Shown: positions 27,303 through 36,295 of the stretch, piece after piece
How positions within the stretch are numbered: the stretch's first letter is position 1
Layout of the letters: every line of letters starts with the position of its first letter
DNA from: Herbiconiux daphne
Lineage (GTDB): Bacteria > Actinomycetota > Actinomycetes > Actinomycetales > Microbacteriaceae
Assembly: GCF_024979295.1 (NCBI RefSeq)
Contig: NZ_JANLCJ010000001.1
Coordinates: 868,001-932,000, forward strand
Reading direction: 5' to 3'
Length of the DNA stretch: 64,000 bases
The notes under the pieces: model-generated
What the model was told of the DNA's origin: nothing
Seen by the model: only the letters and a program-made list of their open reading frames with translations
Database searches by the model: none
Translations under genes and position numbers: made by a program

Positions 27303-28661
27303 TCAGGCTCGTTTCGCCTCGGCCTCGTCGAGGGCGAGGTCTTCTTCGAGTTCCTCTTCGTCGGCGGCATCCACGGCTCTGATCGAACCGGTGAGCGTCT
27401 CGTCGCCCGCGCTGCCGAACACCAGGCGGGGGCGCCGGCGTTCCCCGAAGCGCACGCGCAGGTGGCGGTGCCGCACGAGCCAGACGAGGCCCACACCGAA
27501 CGCGGCGAACCCGGCGATGGCGGCCACCCCCAGGGCCCAGCGCGGGCCGAGGGTGTTCGCGATCGCGCCCACGAGGGGTGCGCCGATCGGCGTGCCGCCC
27601 ATGAAGATGGCCATGTAGAGGGCCATCACGCGGCCCCGCATCATCGGATCGGTGGTGGTCTGCACGGTGCCGTTCGCCGTGGTCATCAGAATCTGGCCGC
27701 AGAAGCCGATCAGCACGAGGGTGCCGGCGAACACCCAGTAGCCGGGAGACAGCGCAGCGGCCAGAGCGCTCACGCCGAATCCCGCCGTGGCGAGGAAGAC
27801 GAGTCGCACCCGCGGCCGGTCGCGGCTCGCCGACACGAGCGCCCCGGCCACGGAACCGACCGCCATGATCGACGACAGCAGGCCGAAGCCGGCCGAGCCC
27901 TGGCCGAAGGTCACGGTCGCCATGGTCGAGGTGAAGATCTGGTAGTTGAAGCCGAACGTGCCGATGATGAACACGATCACGAAGATGATGACGATGTCGG
28001 GTCGGCCGCGCACGTAGCGGAAACCCGCCAGCAGCTGCCCCTTTTGCCGCGGCGCCTTCGCCATCAGCTGGGCGGCGCCGATGCGGATGAACTTCAGCGA
28101 CACCACCACCGCCGCGAACGTCAGGGCGTTGATCATGAACACCCAGCCGGCGCCGATCACCGCCACCAGCACCCCGGCGATGGCGGGCCCGATGGTGCGC
28201 GCCGCGTTGAACGACGCCGAGTTGAGCGCCACGGCGTTCGACACGTTGGCGCCCGAGACGAGCTCGGCCACGAAGGTCTGGCGCACCGGCGCGTCGATGG
28301 CTGAGGCGACGCCGAGCAGCAGCGCGAAGACGTAGACGATCCAGAGCTGCGCCACCCCGGCAAGCACGATGATGCCGAGGCCGGCTCCGAGCACGCCCAT
28401 CGCGATCTGCGTGGCCATCAGGGTGTGCCGCCGGTTCAGGCGATCGGCGATCAGGCCCGACACCGGCACCAGCAACAGCTGCGGCCCGAGTTGCAGGGCC
28501 ACCGTGATGCCGAGCGCGGCCGCGTCGTGGTCGGTGAGCTCGGTGAGCACGATCCAGTCCTGAGCGGTGCGCTGCATCCAGGTGCCGACGTTCGACACGA
28601 GCGCACCGGCGAACCAGATGCGGTAGTTGATGCTCGCCAGCGAGCGGAACATCGCGCTCAC
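27303..28661 (-). CDS. Major facilitator superfamily transporter (drug-efflux-like)
   Basis: A 452-residue membrane protein with about 12 hydrophobic spans. The start MFRSLASINYRIWFAGALVS and the TWMQRTAQDWIVL motif match the MFS_3/DHA3 group of exporters (enterobactin-exporter type). A charged, acidic tail of about 60 residues follows the last span. GTG 28661 has GGAGG 6 nt upstream. It lies 34 bp after a marR gene on the same strand, so the pair is probably a self-regulated efflux operon. Confidence 0.87.
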   Translation of the reverse strand: MSAMFRSLASINYRIWFAGALVSNVGTWMQRTAQDWIVLTELTDHDAAALGITVALQLGPQLLLVPVSGLIADRLNRRHTLMATQIAMGVLGAGLGIIVLAGVAQLWIVYVFALLLGVASAIDAPVRQTFVAELVSGANVSNAVALNSASFNAARTIGPAIAGVLVAVIGAGWVFMINALTFAAVVVSLKFIRIGAAQLMAKAPRQKGQLLAGFRYVRGRPDIVIIFVIVFIIGTFGFNYQIFTSTMATVTFGQGSAGFGLLSSIMAVGSVAGALVSASRDRPRVRLVFLATAGFGVSALAAALSPGYWVFAGTLVLIGFCGQILMTTANGTVQTTTDPMMRGRVMALYMAIFMGGTPIGAPLVGAIANTLGPRWALGVAAIAGFAAFGVGLVWLVRHRHLRVRFGERRRPRLVFGSAGDETLTGSIRAVDAADEEELEEDLALDEAEAKRA

Positions 28662-28695
28662 CCGACACCTCCGGCCGGTCGGCTGACGGGCGCCG

Positions 28696-29127
28696 TCACT
28701 GTTCGAGCACCTTTCGGATGACGCCGGCGGCCGACTCCAGGGTGGCGCGCTCGGTCGCGGTCAACGCGGCGAGCCGCCGGTCGAGCCAGGCGTCGCGACG
28801 ACGGCGGGTCTCGGCGACCACCGCATGGCCGGCATCCGTCACCGACACGATCACCTTGCGGCGGTCGTCGCCCGACGGCGTACGCGCGATGTAGCCCGCG
28901 CTCTCGAGGGCGTTGAGGGTGCGGTTCATCGAGGGCGGCGACACGTGCTCCCAGGCGGCGAGGGCGTTCGGGGTCTGCTCGCCGTTGCGCGAGAGGTAGG
29001 CGAGCACGCTGGTCTGCGACTCGCTCAGTTCGTCGTCAGCCTTCTCGAGCCGGATGCGCCGGGCCAGCCGCAGGGTCGCGTTGCGCAGGTCACTGCTGAG
29101 CGAGAGGGCGGGGGCGGTTTCAGGCAT
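28696..29127 (-). CDS. MarR family transcriptional regulator
   Basis: A 143-residue MarR protein: SQTSVLAYLSRNGEQTPNALAAWEHVSPPSMNRTLNALE forms the helix-turn-helix (in two parts, residues about 38-75), and RTPSGDDRRKVIVSVTDAG is the wing. It leads an operon with the downstream MFS exporter. ATG 29127 is 6 nt after TATGCT (complement of 29134-29139), with no ribosome binding site, so it is probably leaderless. A perfect TTAGC/GCTAA repeat lies just upstream of the -10 box. Confidence 0.9.
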   Translation of the reverse strand: MPETAPALSLSSDLRNATLRLARRIRLEKADDELSESQTSVLAYLSRNGEQTPNALAAWEHVSPPSMNRTLNALESAGYIARTPSGDDRRKVIVSVTDAGHAVVAETRRRRDAWLDRRLAALTATERATLESAAGVIRKVLEQ

Positions 29128-29130
29128 GTA

Positions 29131-29159
29131 GTTAGCATACGCTCATTAGCCTTGCTAAC
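29131..29159 (-). promoter_or_regulatory. Promoter and probable operator of the marR-MFS operon
   Basis: TATGCT (complement of 29134-29139) is the -10 box. TTAGC-CTT-GCTAA (29146-29158) is a perfect inverted repeat between the -10 and -35 positions. The outer halves GTTAGCA and TGCTAAC (29131-29137 and 29153-29159) also pair, so two overlapping sites are possible. This is a standard place for MarR autoregulation. Confidence 0.65.
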
Positions 29160-29235
29160 GAAATGGTCGTGGTGGCGCTGTGCGCTCCGCGAACGCAGCC
29201 GATTGCCGGGCTCGACCGGTTAAACTGGGTGCACG

Positions 29236-30813
29236 ATGGCTACTTTTGGAAATCTCTCGGACCGGCTCGCCGAAACCTTCAAGAACCTGCGCACGAAGGG
29301 AAAGCTGAGCCCCGCGGATGTCGACAGCACCGTGCGTGAGATCCGTCGCGCCCTGCTCGATGCCGACGTCGCCCTCGAGGTCGTGAAGGACTTCACCGGC
29401 AAGGTGCGCGAGCGCGCGCTCGGCGACGAGGTCAACCGCGCGCTGAACCCGGCGCAGCAGGTGGTGCAGATCGTCAACGAAGAACTGGTCGAGATTCTCG
29501 GCGGGCAGCAGCGCCGCCTCGAATTCGCGAAGAAGCCGCCGACCATCATCATGCTCGCGGGCCTCCAGGGCGCCGGAAAGACCACGCTCGCGGGCAAGCT
29601 CGCCAAGTGGCTGGCGAAGGAGGGGCACACGCCCATCCTCGTCGCGGCCGACCTCCAGCGCCCGAACGCGGTGAACCAGCTGCAGATCGTGGGCGGCCAG
29701 GCCGGCGTGCCGGTGTTCGCGCCCGAGCCCGGCAACGGCGTCGGCAACCCGGTGCGCGTGGCGAAAGACTCCATCAAGTTCGCCATCGACAAGCAGTACG
29801 ACACGGTCATCGTCGACACCGCGGGTCGCCTCGGCGTCGATGCCGAGATGATGAAGCAGGCTGCCGACATCCGCAAGGCCGTCGACCCCGACGAGGTGCT
29901 CTTCGTCATCGACGCGATGATCGGCCAGGATGCCGTGGCCACGGCTCGCGCCTTCCAGGAGGGCGTCGACTTCACCGGCGTCGTGCTCACCAAGCTCGAC
30001 GGCGACGCCCGCGGTGGTGCGGCTCTCTCGGTGGCCTCGGTCACCGGCCGCCCGATCATCTTCGCCTCGACGGGCGAGACGCTCGACGACTTCGAGCCGT
30101 TCTACCCCGACCGGATGGCGTCGCGAATTCTCGATCTCGGCGACATCCTGTCGCTGATCGAGCAGGCGCAGTCGGCGTTCGACGAAGACGAGGCACGCAA
30201 GGTCGCCGAGAAGTTCGCGACCGATTCGTTCACGCTCGAAGACTTCTTGAAGCAGATGCAGCAGCTGCGCAACGTCGGCTCGATCAAGAAGATGATGGGC
30301 ATGCTGCCCGGTGCCGGCGGCCTCAAGCAGCAGCTCGAGAACTTCGACGAGAAAGAGATCGTGCGCACCGAGGCGATCATCCAGTCGATGACCAAGGCCG
30401 AGCGGCAGAACCCCAAGCTGCTGAACGGTTCGCGGCGGCTTCGCATCGCGCGCGGATCGGGAATGACGGTCACCGACGTCAACCAGCTCGTGCAGCGCTT
30501 CGACCAGGCGTCGAAGATGATGAAGACCGTGGCCAAGGGTGGCGTGCCGAACGTGCCCGGGATGGGGCCCATCCCCGGCGCCGGGTTCGGCGGCGGCCGC
30601 GGCAAGCAGCAGCCCAAGAAGAAGGGCTCGCGGTCGGGCAACCCTGCCAAGCGCGCGGCCGAGAACGCGGCGCTCGCCTCGGGGCAGAAGCCGGCGATCG
30701 CGGCCGGTTCGGGCGGGGGAGCGGGCTTCGGTCTCGGCTCCAAGCCCGCCGAGGGCGCACCGGGCAACCCGAGCCCTGAAGAGCTCGAGGCGCTGCAGCG
30801 GTTCCTGCGCTAG
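29236..30813 (+). CDS. ffh: Signal recognition particle protein Ffh
   Basis: Ffh is the SRP GTPase that binds signal sequences and 4.5S RNA. The 525-residue product has N domain (FGNLSDRLAETFKNLRTKG), G1 GLQGAGKTT (about 108-116), DLQRPNAVNQL, DTAGRLGVD, TKLDGDARGG and a methionine-rich M domain from about residue 330 (FLKQMQQLRNVGSIKKMMGM) with SRRLRIARGSG, the RNA-binding motif. The C terminus is a Gly/Lys-rich tail. A TAAACT hexamer (29221-29226) is 9 nt before the ATG. No 4.5S RNA gene was seen in the window. Confidence 0.97.
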   Translation: MATFGNLSDRLAETFKNLRTKGKLSPADVDSTVREIRRALLDADVALEVVKDFTGKVRERALGDEVNRALNPAQQVVQIVNEELVEILGGQQRRLEFAKKPPTIIMLAGLQGAGKTTLAGKLAKWLAKEGHTPILVAADLQRPNAVNQLQIVGGQAGVPVFAPEPGNGVGNPVRVAKDSIKFAIDKQYDTVIVDTAGRLGVDAEMMKQAADIRKAVDPDEVLFVIDAMIGQDAVATARAFQEGVDFTGVVLTKLDGDARGGAALSVASVTGRPIIFASTGETLDDFEPFYPDRMASRILDLGDILSLIEQAQSAFDEDEARKVAEKFATDSFTLEDFLKQMQQLRNVGSIKKMMGMLPGAGGLKQQLENFDEKEIVRTEAIIQSMTKAERQNPKLLNGSRRLRIARGSGMTVTDVNQLVQRFDQASKMMKTVAKGGVPNVPGMGPIPGAGFGGGRGKQQPKKKGSRSGNPAKRAAENAALASGQKPAIAAGSGGGAGFGLGSKPAEGAPGNPSPEELEALQRFLR

Positions 30814-30863
30814 CGGTTCGGGGCGTGGCGCGCCGGGGCATCATGCGTGCCTAGGCTGGAACC

Positions 30864-31676
30864 ATGACAACCCCCTCTTCTCGGCCGGTCCGCATCGGCG
30901 TGCAGATCGCTCCCCAGCACTCCTCCTACCAGACCATTCGCGACACCCTCGCCGAGCTCGAAGACCTCGGCGTCGACATCGCCTTCAACTGGGACCACTT
31001 CTTCCCGCTCTCGGGTGACCCCGACGGCCTGCACTTCGAGGGCTGGACGATGCTGGCCGCCTGGGCCGAGCAGACCTCGCGCATCCAGTTCGGTCCGCTC
31101 GTGACCTGCAACAGCTACCGCAACCCCGACCTGCTGGCCGACATGGCCCGCACGGTCGACCACATCTCGGCGAAAGACGGCGGGGTCGGCCGCCTGGTCT
31201 TCGGCATCGGCTCGGGATGGTTCGAGCGCGACTACGACGAGTACGGCTACGAGTTCGGCACCGCCGGCCAGCGGCTCGACTCACTGTCGGAGGCACTGCC
31301 GCGCATCGAAGCGCGCTGGGCGAAGCTCAACCCGGCGCCCACGCGCGACATCCCCGTGCTGATCGGCGGTGGCGGCGAGAAGAAGACCCTGCGCATCGTG
31401 GCCCAGCACGCCGACATCTGGCACTCGTTCTCAGACACCGCGACCCTCGAGCGCAAGCTCGGCGTTCTCGGCGAGTGGGCCGAGAAGGTCGGCCGCGACG
31501 TCTCCGAGATCGAGATCTCGGTCGGCACCCGCGGAGCCCGCGGCGACGGCCTGCCCGACATGGACCGCCAGCTCGAACTCGGCGTCACCCTCTTCACCCT
31601 CGGAGTGACGGGCCCCGACATCGACATGCAGGGCGTGCGGGATCTGGTGAGGTGGCGGGACAGCGTGAGCTCATAG
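30864..31676 (+). CDS. LLM-class F420-dependent oxidoreductase
   Basis: A 270-residue luciferase-like TIM-barrel protein: IGVQIAPQHSSYQTIRDTLAELE, FNWDHFFPL, GRLVFGIGSGWFERDYDEYGYEF and PVLIGGGGEKKTLRIVAQHADIW. These fit the F420-dependent subgroup of Actinobacteria; the substrate is unknown. The ATG is exactly 6 nt after TAGGCT (30852-30857) and has no Shine-Dalgarno sequence, so it is probably leaderless. The 175 bp after its stop show no gene or strong signal. Confidence 0.88.
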   Translation: MTTPSSRPVRIGVQIAPQHSSYQTIRDTLAELEDLGVDIAFNWDHFFPLSGDPDGLHFEGWTMLAAWAEQTSRIQFGPLVTCNSYRNPDLLADMARTVDHISAKDGGVGRLVFGIGSGWFERDYDEYGYEFGTAGQRLDSLSEALPRIEARWAKLNPAPTRDIPVLIGGGGEKKTLRIVAQHADIWHSFSDTATLERKLGVLGEWAEKVGRDVSEIEISVGTRGARGDGLPDMDRQLELGVTLFTLGVTGPDIDMQGVRDLVRWRDSVSS

Positions 31677-31851
31677 CTGTGCTGGCTGCCTCGGGGGCCG
31701 TGCTGCGCGCGGCCTCCTCGGGTCGCGCCGGTCCCCGCCCGGCGCGACGCGACATGTGAAGACGCGGTCGCTGCGCGGCCACGCCTTCACCTTGGGTCGT
31801 CGAGTACGGCCTGTTGCGTTCGATGCCGGCTGAAGTGTCGGAACGACGGGG

Positions 31852-32985
31852 CTAGTTCAATCCGTGGCGGAGTTCCTTGGTGAGGGAGGCGACTACCGCG
31901 CGGAGGCTGCCGCCGTTTTCTTCGGCCACGCGGAGTTGGCGCTGGTAGCTGGCGCCGTGGTCGAGGATCAGGTTGACCTGGTCGAGTTCAGCAGCGCAGC
32001 CGAGCCGTTCGGCGGCCGGGGCGAGGCGTTCGAGTTCGCCGCGCACGGCATCCGTCACCAGCTGTTCGTCGCCGGCGGAATTGAGGATGATCTCGGCATC
32101 CATTCCGTAACGGGCCGCGCGCCACTTGTTCTCGCGCACGAACCAGGGCTGCATGGTCGGCAGCTCCTCGCCGTCGTCGAGGCGCTGCGACATGTCGTCG
32201 ACGAGGCACTGGATGAGGGCGGCGACGGCTCCGATCTCCTCGGGGCTCGAGAGTCCGTCGCAGGCGCGCATCTCGACCGTGCCCCACTGGGGGCTCGGCC
32301 GGATGTCCCACCGCACCTCGGTGTGGTCGCTGATCACGCCGGTGTGGATGAGGTCGTCGACGTACTCCTCGTAGTTCGCCCAGCCGCCGAACTGGTAGGG
32401 CAGGCCCGCCGTCGGCAACTGCTGGAACATCAGCGCGCGGTTGCTCGCGTAGCCCGTGTTCACGCCGCCCCAGAACGGGCTCGACGCGCTGAGTGCCTGC
32501 AGGTGCGGGTAATAGTTGAGCAGCGAGTTCACGATCGGCAGGGCCTTCTCGCGGTCGTCGATGCCGACGTGCACGTGGATGCCCCAGATCATCATGTTGC
32601 GGCCCCACCACTGGGTGCGGTCGATGAGCTTGTGGTAGCGCTCCTTGTCGGTGACGGTCTGCTCGAACCACTGGCCGAAGGGGTGCGATCCGGCGCACAT
32701 GAGCTCGACGTCGAGGGGGTCGGTGATGGCCCGCACTTCGGCGAGCTGGGCCTGCAGATCCGCGACGCCGTCGGCGACGCGGTGGTGCACCCGGGTCACC
32801 AGCTCGACGGTGTTGAGCAGCAGTTCGCCCGTAATCTGGGGGTGCGGTTCGCCGTTCGGGCCCTGCAGCGTCTGGAGCACCTCGCCGGCCACCGACACCA
32901 GATCGCCGGAGCTGCGCTCGACCAGCGCGACCTCCCACTCGATGCCGAGGGTGGATCGTTCGGACTCGGCGAACCTGATCTGCAT
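31852..32985 (-). CDS. Carboxylate-amine ligase, YbdK/GCS2 family (glutamate-cysteine-ligase-like)
   Basis: A 377-residue ATP-grasp-like ligase of the GCS2 group: LGIEWEVALVERSSGDL at the N terminus, ITGELLLNTVELVTRVH, MIWGIHVHVGI with metal-binding residues, and HTEVRWDIRPSPQWGTVEMRACDG. Family members have weak glutamate-cysteine ligase activity; the physiological product here is unclear, since Actinobacteria use mycothiol. The ATG 32985 has GAAGGG about 6 nt upstream. Confidence 0.9.
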   Translation of the reverse strand: MQIRFAESERSTLGIEWEVALVERSSGDLVSVAGEVLQTLQGPNGEPHPQITGELLLNTVELVTRVHHRVADGVADLQAQLAEVRAITDPLDVELMCAGSHPFGQWFEQTVTDKERYHKLIDRTQWWGRNMMIWGIHVHVGIDDREKALPIVNSLLNYYPHLQALSASSPFWGGVNTGYASNRALMFQQLPTAGLPYQFGGWANYEEYVDDLIHTGVISDHTEVRWDIRPSPQWGTVEMRACDGLSSPEEIGAVAALIQCLVDDMSQRLDDGEELPTMQPWFVRENKWRAARYGMDAEIILNSAGDEQLVTDAVRGELERLAPAAERLGCAAELDQVNLILDHGASYQRQLRVAEENGGSLRAVVASLTKELRHGLN

Positions 32986-33159
32986 GGGAAACCCTTCGGA
33001 ATTACCGCTTCGAGCGCGTTATCTGTCAGAATAGCCAGTCGAGTCCGTCCTCGCCCGACCCTCTAATCAGGCGGCACGGATTCCCTTAGAGCTTTTGCCG
33101 AGTGTGCCCCCACGCTCACGGCTGTCAGTTCGCCCACCTCAACATCACACAGGAGAATT

Positions 33160-33606
33160 GTGGCTGTCAAAATCCGTCTTAAGCGTCTCGGCAAGATCCG
33201 GGCGCCCTACTACCGCATCGTCGTGGCCGACTCGCGCACCAAGCGCGACGGTCGCGTCATCGAGGAGATCGGTCAGTACCACCCGACCGAGGAGCCCTCG
33301 GTCATCAAGGTCGACTCCGAGCGTGCGCTCTACTGGCTCGGCGTCGGCGCACAGCCGACCGAGCAGGTCGCCGCCCTTCTGAAGCTCACGGGTGACTGGG
33401 GCAAGTTCAAGGGCGACAAAGACGCCGTGTCGACCGTCAAGGTCAAGGGCGAGAAGGAAGCCTTCGTCGCCGACGAGAAGAAGAAGCCGGTCCTGAAGCC
33501 AAAGGCCGAGCCCAAGGCCGCACCGGTCGAGGCTCCCGCCCAGGCCGAGGCTGCTGACGCGACCGAGGCCGACGCCGCGGTCGCCGAAGACGCAGACAAG
33601 GCCTGA
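33160..33606 (+). CDS. rpsP: 30S ribosomal protein S16
   Basis: The first 80 residues are standard S16 ([20 protein letters not shown], then [14 protein letters not shown] and [20 protein letters not shown]). A 65-residue tail rich in Ala, Glu and Lys follows, a known actinobacterial extension that makes the product longer (148 residues) than most. GTG 33160 has GGAGA 4 nt upstream. It leads the rpsP-khpA-rimM operon. Confidence 0.97.
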   Translation: MAVKIRLKRLGKIRAPYYRIVVADSRTKRDGRVIEEIGQYHPTEEPSVIKVDSERALYWLGVGAQPTEQVAALLKLTGDWGKFKGDKDAVSTVKVKGEKEAFVADEKKKPVLKPKAEPKAAPVEAPAQAEAADATEADAAVAEDADKA

Positions 33607-33608
33607 CC

Positions 33609-33845
33609 TTGCTCGCTCCGGCTCTCGAGCACCTCGTCAAGGGGATCGTCGACAACCCCGACGAGGTGCGGGTCATCACGAAGAGCTCGCCGCGCGGCGA
33701 GGTTCTCGAGGTGCGCGTGCACCCCGACGACCTCGGCCGCGTGATCGGCCGCTCGGGTCGCACGGCGAAAGCGCTGCGCACCCTCGTCAGCGCGCTGGCC
33801 GACGGCAAGCGCGTGCGCGTAGACGTGGTGGACACCGATTTCTGA
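33609..33845 (+). CDS. khpA: KH-domain RNA-binding protein KhpA
   Basis: A 78-residue KH-domain protein: LEHLVKGIVDNPDEVRV, then HPDDLGRVIGRSGRTAKALRTLV, whose GRSG is the RNA-binding GXXG loop. It is usually encoded between rpsP and rimM and acts with KhpB as an RNA chaperone. The TTG start is 2 bp after the rpsP stop. Its last 8 bp overlap the proposed rimM start. Confidence 0.93.
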   Translation: MLAPALEHLVKGIVDNPDEVRVITKSSPRGEVLEVRVHPDDLGRVIGRSGRTAKALRTLVSALADGKRVRVDVVDTDF

Positions 33846-34434
33846 GAACAAGAAGACCCAACTCCGGGTCGGCCGCCTCACCAAAGCCCACGGGCTGAAG
33901 GGCGCGATCAAGCTGGAGCTGTTCACCGACGACCCGGAACGACGCTTCGTTCCGGGCGCGGTGTTCACCTTGCAGGTGCCTACCTCGTCACCGTGGCACG
34001 GCAAGTCGCTCGAATTGAACGAGTTGCGCTGGTACAACGGGCACCCGGTGGGATTCTTCAAAGACGTTGCCGACCGTTCCGCGGCGGAGGCGCTCGTCAA
34101 GGCGATCCTCTGGATCGACCTCGACGAGAACGCGACGTCTGACGAGGAAGACGCGTGGTACGACCACCAGCTCGTCGGGCTGAAAGTCGTGCGCGACGGC
34201 GTCGAGGTCGGCTCGGTCAAGCTCGTCGAGCACCTGCCGGCGCAAGACCTGCTCATCGTCAAGACTCCCGGGGGAGAGGTGATGGTGCCGTTCGTCAAGG
34301 CGATCGTGCCGTCGGTCGACCTCGCGGCGGGCATCGTGACGGTCACGCCGCCGGCGGGCCTCTTCGAGGAGCTGCCCGACGACCCCGACGACACCCCGCC
34401 CCCGGCGGACGAGGGCGCGACCCCCTCCGCCTGA
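33838..34434 (+). CDS. rimM: Ribosome maturation factor RimM (unusual ATT start)
   Basis: RimM helps assemble the 30S head and binds S19. The N-terminal RimM domain (LRVGRLTKAHGLKGAIKLELF, residues about 8-28, given in part) is encoded before the first ATG/GTG/TTG of the frame, which is GTG 33961. The frame is closed by TAG at 33820, so the domain must start between 33823 and 33862. ATT 33838, with GGTGG 8 nt upstream and overlap with the khpA stop, is the best candidate; it gives 198 residues. The PRC-barrel half follows (VGLKVVRDGVEVGSVKLVEHLPAQDLLIV in pieces). A strong terminator follows. Confidence 0.88.
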   Translation: MSENKKTQLRVGRLTKAHGLKGAIKLELFTDDPERRFVPGAVFTLQVPTSSPWHGKSLELNELRWYNGHPVGFFKDVADRSAAEALVKAILWIDLDENATSDEEDAWYDHQLVGLKVVRDGVEVGSVKLVEHLPAQDLLIVKTPGGEVMVPFVKAIVPSVDLAAGIVTVTPPAGLFEELPDDPDDTPPPADEGATPSA

Positions 34435-34439
34435 GGCAG

Positions 34440-34506
34440 AAAAAGCTGCAAATAACGAAGACCGACCCCATATAGGGCGTCGGTCTTCGTTATTTGCAGC
34501 TTTTTT
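34440..34506. terminator. Strong bidirectional Rho-independent terminator
   Basis: A 27-bp stem (34440-34466 with 34479-34505) with an AT-rich core, preceded by five A and followed by six T (34501-34506). It ends the rpsP-khpA-rimM transcript. The A/T tracts on both sides make it the most canonical terminator in the window. The core differs from palindromes A-D. Confidence 0.95.
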
Positions 34507-34530
34507 CGCGCCGCCCGTCATTATGTGAGC

Positions 34531-35469
34531 ATGAATCAGGTTCTAGAGCGGCTCGCGATGGAAGGCGGGGTGGCATCGACCGTGCAGTTGCAGCTCGCCG
34601 GGGTGAGCCTGTCCGCGATAGGCCGGGCGATCCGCTCGGGCGAGATCCTGCGCCTGCGTTCGGGCTGGGTCGGCCTGCCGGACGGCCCGCCGGAAGTGCT
34701 GCGGGCCGTCCGCGTCGGCGGGCGGCTCAGTTGCCTCTCGGTGCTGCGGCACGAGCGGCTCTGGTGTGCACGCGACGATCGGCTGCACGTGCGGGTGGCG
34801 AACCGGGCGACTCACCTGGCCGCGCCCCATGACCGCCGCGTGCCGCTCGGCGACCCCGAGCGCTGGGGTGTCGTCGTGCACCGCTCCCGTCGCGCCTACG
34901 GTCTCGACGAGCCCGTCGGCCCGGTCGACACCCTCGAGTGGGCGCTGCTGCACTCCATCGCCTGCCAGAGCAAGGCCGACGCCATCGTCACCCTCGACTC
35001 GGCCCTCAACAAGAACCGCATCTCGCTCACTGATCTCGCCTTCCTCCTGGGCGAGCTGCCCCCGTCGTACCAGCGTTACCTCGACCTCGTCGACGGCACC
35101 TCGCAATCCGGCCTCGAGACCAAGGCGCGCCTCGGCCTGCACCGCTACAACATCCCCTACCGCACGCAGGTGCCGATCTCCGGGGCCGGTCGCGTCGATC
35201 TGCTCGTGGGAGACCGCCTCGTGGTCGAGCTCGACGGGCGCGAGTTCCATTCGACCAACACGGCCTACGACGAAGACCGTCGCCGCGACCTCGCGCTTCT
35301 CGAGCAGGGCTACCTCGTCGTGCGCCTCACCTACGACCAGGTGATGACGGAGTGGGGTCGCGTGATCGCCCTGATCCGCGCTCTGGTCGCGCGCGAGGAG
35401 CACCGCTGGAGCCCGCGACACCGGCGCGCGGGCCTCGCGGGCCCGGCGGCCTCCGCGATCTCGCCCTGA
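34531..35469 (+). CDS. DUF559-type endonuclease-fold protein with AbiEi-like N-terminal domain
   Basis: A 312-residue protein. Residues 1-60 (LERLAMEGGVASTVQLQLAG, then GEILRLRSGW) resemble the winged-helix domain of AbiEi-type antitoxins. The C-terminal 110 residues are a Vsr/DUF559-like PD-(D/E)XK fold: GRVDLLVGDRLVVELDGREFH, then DEDRRRDLALLEQGYLVVRLTYDQV. Such proteins are abundant in Actinobacteria; no toxin or antitoxin partner is adjacent here and the role is unknown. The ATG at 34531 is 6 nt after CATTAT, so it is probably leaderless, beginning just after the terminator. Confidence 0.8.
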   Translation: MNQVLERLAMEGGVASTVQLQLAGVSLSAIGRAIRSGEILRLRSGWVGLPDGPPEVLRAVRVGGRLSCLSVLRHERLWCARDDRLHVRVANRATHLAAPHDRRVPLGDPERWGVVVHRSRRAYGLDEPVGPVDTLEWALLHSIACQSKADAIVTLDSALNKNRISLTDLAFLLGELPPSYQRYLDLVDGTSQSGLETKARLGLHRYNIPYRTQVPISGAGRVDLLVGDRLVVELDGREFHSTNTAYDEDRRRDLALLEQGYLVVRLTYDQVMTEWGRVIALIRALVAREEHRWSPRHRRAGLAGPAASAISP

Positions 35470-35491
35470 ACGCCGCGGCTAGGCTTTGCGC

Positions 35492-36223
35492 ATGCGCATC
35501 GACGTCGTCACGATCTTTCCCGAGTTCTTCGACGTGCTCGACATCTCGCTGCTCGGCAAGGCTCGCCAGACCGGCCTGCTCGACGTGACCGCCCACAACC
35601 TGCGGGAGTTCACCCACGACCGCCACCGCACCGTCGACGACACCCCCTATGGCGGCGGCGCCGGCATGGTGATGAAGCCGGAGCCGTGGGGCGAGGCGCT
35701 CGACACGATCCTCGGACCGACGGACGCCGCGGATCCCGTCACCGGCACGGGAGCCCCCGTGGTCATCTTCCCGTCACCGGCGGGCGAGGTGTTCACCCAG
35801 AAGATGGCGCGCGAACTCGCCGGGCGCGAGCACCTCGTGTTCGGCTGCGGGCGCTACGAGGGCATCGACCAGCGTGTCTTCGAGCACGCCGCCACCCGCG
35901 CCGAGGTGAGGCTCGTGAGCATCGGCGACTACGTGCTGAACGGGGGAGAGGTCGCGGTGATGGCGATGATCGAGGCGATCGGGCGGCTCATCCCGGGGGT
36001 CGTCGGCAACCCCGAGAGCCTCGTCGAGGAGTCGCACGAGGACGGGTTGCTCGAGTATCCGAGCTACACCAAACCGGCCCAGTGGCGGGGCCTCGAGGTG
36101 CCGCCCGTGCTGCTGAGCGGAAACCACGGCGCGATCGACCGCTGGCGCCGCGAACAGCAGCTCGAGCGCACGCGCCGGGTGCGGCCCGACCTGCTGCCGC
36201 CGGGCGCCGGCGACCCGGCGTAG
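35492..36223 (+). CDS. trmD: tRNA (guanine-N1)-methyltransferase
   Basis: TrmD methylates G37 next to the anticodon of some tRNAs, preventing +1 frameshifts. The 243-residue SPOUT enzyme shows [45 protein letters not shown] and [20 protein letters not shown], the knot that binds SAM. ATG 35492 is 6 nt after TAGGCT (35480-35485), so it probably has its own leaderless transcript, separate from rimM. Confidence 0.96.
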   Translation: MRIDVVTIFPEFFDVLDISLLGKARQTGLLDVTAHNLREFTHDRHRTVDDTPYGGGAGMVMKPEPWGEALDTILGPTDAADPVTGTGAPVVIFPSPAGEVFTQKMARELAGREHLVFGCGRYEGIDQRVFEHAATRAEVRLVSIGDYVLNGGEVAVMAMIEAIGRLIPGVVGNPESLVEESHEDGLLEYPSYTKPAQWRGLEVPPVLLSGNHGAIDRWRREQQLERTRRVRPDLLPPGAGDPA

Positions 36224-36295
36224 CGACCCGCCAGAACGACCCGCCAGAGCCGCCGCCGGAACGACCCGCCGCAGGAGTGACCCGGCGACCCGTCC

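Noticed and set aside
33820..33845. Frameshift fusing khpA and rimM
   Set aside because: khpA ends with a normal stop at its usual length, and rimM is intact from ATT 33838; no base change is needed except an unusual start codon.
34440..34506. Member of the palindrome family A-D
   Set aside because: Its core sequence is unrelated and it has A/T tracts, so it is an ordinary strong terminator.
34531..35469. Type IV toxin-antitoxin (AbiE) system
   Set aside because: Only the N-terminal domain resembles AbiEi; there is no AbiEii toxin gene adjacent and the C terminus is a nuclease-like DUF559 fold.
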